DNA from: Rallus limicola
Lineage: Eukaryota > Chordata > Aves > Gruiformes > Rallidae
Assembly: GCA_022605955.1 (NCBI GenBank)
Contig: JAKCOZ010000003.1
Span: 44,356,761-44,420,760, forward strand
Reading direction: 5' to 3'
Length of the DNA: 64,000 nucleotides
Shown piece by piece: positions 61,549 to 64,000 of the stretch; position 1 is the stretch's first letter; each line of letters begins with the position of its first letter. The position numbers were made by a program, and so were the translations under genes. The notes under the pieces were generated by a model that saw nothing but the letters and a program-made list of their open reading frames with translations, searched no databases and was not told the origin of the DNA.

Positions 61549-63430
61549 GTAAATCATTTGTTCTTATGCATTGTGAATCAAGCTGAGCAATATGAACATT
61601 TCATACATAGAAGCTGATTTCCTTTTTGTGGCTTTTTTTTTTTTTTTTTCTGGGCCATGCATTTTCCCTAGAATGTTTAGCAGAGTTTAAGAAGATCTCT
61701 GACCTTGTTCCTCCGTTTCCTGACATCTCTGCAGGACATAGTCAGTTCTAATCACTGTAAAGGAAAACCAACAGAGATGCAAGGAAAGAAAGGCCAGAAA
61801 GAATTTGGAAGTTAGCTGAAACACTTAATATTTTCATGTGGATGAATGTTTCATGACATTTTCCTGCATTTTTCAACCAGTTCTATGTGTAAAATCTCTT
61901 AATCGTATTTCAAAAAACATTCATAAATAATAAGTCAAAACAGAACTAAGAAAGAAATACTGAGTATGGTTTACTGGAAATAGCCATGAACCAGGTACTG
62001 ATCTGGCCATATCTTGCATATAAGAAGGTTTGTGTGTACACAAAAGGAATTTTTTGGGTTTGATTAATTTTCCTAGAATTATTAGGCATCCTGTAAGTCT
62101 GGTCTGTCAGAAAACCCTTGAATTATTTAATGAGAAGCACCTCCTGAACACGCTGTCAAGGAGTTAGTTAATCACGCTACATTCTACTGTATGTTAAGCA
62201 CTATGCAATTTAGCTTCATAAATATACTCAAATGGAAATGGCTACATTCCTCCAGTGCATAATTTTCCATTCATATTTTCTAAGGTAAGGCATATGTCTC
62301 TTCACATAGCTAGCATCATGATTATATATCATTGTTTTATGTGTATGGGAGGGAACTTTAGTAAAGACCTTGGGGCAAGTTCCCACAAAGCTGAAACTGG
62401 CACAAGTACACTCACTAGAAAAGGTGTGTCAGTCAACAGGGGGAAAATGTGATTGAAAGAAAAATGTGTTAATGCTTTACACTAATGGTTATGAAATTAT
62501 CTGCATGAAAGAAGACAAGTACTTTGGCTAATTAGGAATCGGGAAGTATAGGTTTTGTGTCAGACTAGACTGAGAATTGAATAAATTACTCTTGCATTTA
62601 ATTGACATGTCAGGTTAACTAGCTGAAGTGATGCCTTAGGATTTACCTATGGATTCACCTCTTTGATTTCAGGAATCAGTGCAATTTTAATTATTTTAAA
62701 CTTTGAAATGAACAGCATTAACAGCATTGTTCCCTGGTACTGCCTTTCTTTTTCTTAAAATTCAGGTATTGTAGCTACAGGAAGGGAGTTGAAAAGTGAT
62801 AGATCTGGAAAACTGCACTGAATATTGATTGTGGGAGGTTGTTTTTTTTTTTTAAATCAAAGATATTTGCAGTGTTAGCATGAAGGGTCTTTACATGTAA
62901 TGTTGTGAAACAGTTTAAATCTTTAATGGGCAACATAGGAAAACCTGTGATCTCCATAAACAGCCAAATGCAAAGCCAGGGAGCAAAAATAGGGCTCTAT
63001 TTGAATAATGCCATTTTAACCTTTTTTAAAAGACAGAAATTTGTACATATATGCATATAAGCATATAAACAGATTAGATGGTTTGATTTTGGCAAAATAA
63101 TCCATTTTTGTGGTTTTCATCAAGTAAAGTGGTTTCTAGAGATGTAAAATACTTAATTTGCAATAGAAAAGACAAAACCCCCAGAAACAATGTGTAGCAT
63201 CATGTAGCTCCATTTTTTCCTCCTTCTTTATAAGAAATCCCCTTTCTATTCCTTAAGGCAGATTGTGCTCTATTGAAGCTGTTCTTAAAACTGTAGATCA
63301 GATTAATTTGTTTTAGTTTCCCATTGCTAGTTGAGATGAACTTTAGAACACCATGTTTTTGGGTTTGGTTTTTTTTTTTTTTTGGCTGCTGTTAACACTG
63401 GTTATGGCCTAATGACCTTGTTGGAAAGTA

Positions 63431-63460
63431 CCTGCATATGCCTGCATATGCCTGCATCAG
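63431..63460 (+). repeat. 10-bp tandem repeat, three copies
   Basis: 'cctgcatatg' twice perfectly, then a third copy 'cctgcatcag'. A small tandem array without evident function. Confidence 0.9.
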
Positions 63461-64000
63461 GGAGGCTGAGGACGGTGCTGTATGGCCTGGTTCGTTCCTC
63501 ATATTTGCACTGAGATGAATGTGTGGCAGTCAGAAGAAGTGTACAATGTAAAGCCAGTGTGAGCGTGAGAAAAAACAGGTGAAACGTGCTTTGCAATACA
63601 GTGCTAAAAAGCTTTCTGAAGACGTGCAAGCCGCTTCCCTGTGGTTCCGAGTCAGCACAGGATTTTGGCAAAGGCCAAAGCTCAGTAACTGAGGACCTTA
63701 TTCAAACAAGCATAGCAACTCCTGCCAGCGCAGGAGGCGGTTAATGGGAACCCATATTGAGGACTTTGTTGAATCAGATTGCTTTCATCATTTGGAACCT
63801 GTTAAATAATAACTTGCGCCCACAAAAAAAAGGTCATCACAGTTCTGCATATGTGACCATTGTGAGTTGGCTTCTGTTTTATTGCCACTGTACGAACTCC
63901 TGCATGCACCTGACTTGCTTGTTCTCTCAGCTGGAATGTAGTTGTGCCTTGTAGAGCAAACACTTTTCATGTCTCCTGTGGCAACAGCGTCCTCCCTAGC

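Larger units (their letters stand above)
59449..64000 (+). other. Intron (or 3' flank) after the last recognised exon
   Basis: AT-rich sequence with poly-T runs at 59700-59711, 61635-61650 and 63368-63383 and a 10-bp triple repeat at 63431-63460. Apart from the candidate at 61444 I find no exon. Nothing resembling the conserved mammalian C-terminus (ending 'ENIVYL') is present, so the terminal exon probably lies beyond 64000. Confidence 0.6.

Noticed and set aside
1..64000. CRISPR arrays, operons, tRNA/rRNA genes, bacterial or phage systems
   Set aside because: None seen: no regular spacer-repeat arrays, no clustered prokaryotic-type genes, no tRNA cloverleaf noticed by eye; the window is bird intronic DNA.

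Overview
The window is vertebrate nuclear DNA, almost certainly from a bird. It is AT-rich and intron-dominated, and it carries many 5'-truncated CR1 LINE copies with the avian CR1 tail (a 'ggttggaagggacctcaaga' type end on one strand, 'ccttccaacccctatgattctgtg' on the other). It also holds two LTRs of the abundant avian ERVL-type family. There is no bacterial, plasmid or phage content. Base calls, splice sites and phases below were read by eye; gene identity rests on my knowledge of the Lbc/GEF-H1 RhoGEF family.

The only protein-coding gene I can support is ARHGEF28 (RGNEF, p190RhoGEF), on the + strand. Its middle and 3' exons run from about 54 to 59448. I place 28 exons. From 16533 to 59448, 27 consecutive exons have GT/AG borders and intron phases that chain without a break. 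Together they encode, in order: a serine-rich linker; an '[10 protein letters not shown]' segment; the '[16 protein letters not shown]'-like block just before an atypical C1 zinc finger; a second serine-rich linker; the DH (RhoGEF) domain; the PH domain; a conserved post-PH helical segment; an acidic linker; the '[12 protein letters not shown]' segment; a long Q/E/R-rich coiled coil; and part of the C-terminal tail. The 5' exons (N-terminal region) and the true last exon with the stop codon are outside the window or unrecognised. In chicken this gene lies on chromosome Z, so a Z origin is likely but is inferred.

Layout: 1-16532, a very long intron after an upstream exon (54-114), holding a minus-strand CR1 (6356-7185) abutting a decayed minus-strand ERVL provirus half (7186-11104: pol, gag, one LTR). 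16533-38857: linker and C1 exons. 39739-44836: DH and PH exons. 45473-54465: post-PH exons; the intron 46843-50070 contains a plus-strand CR1 split by an LTR (49078-49645). 56222-56701: coiled coil. 59148-59448: last recognised tail exon. 59449-64000: intron or flank with one candidate exon.

The points most worth checking are two symmetric candidate cassette exons (28446-28562 and 61444-61548), an exon at 16533-16624 with no counterpart I recall in mammalian ARHGEF28, and a phase break between 114 and 16533 that implies at least one unrecognised exon. I found no evidence of a novel biological system.
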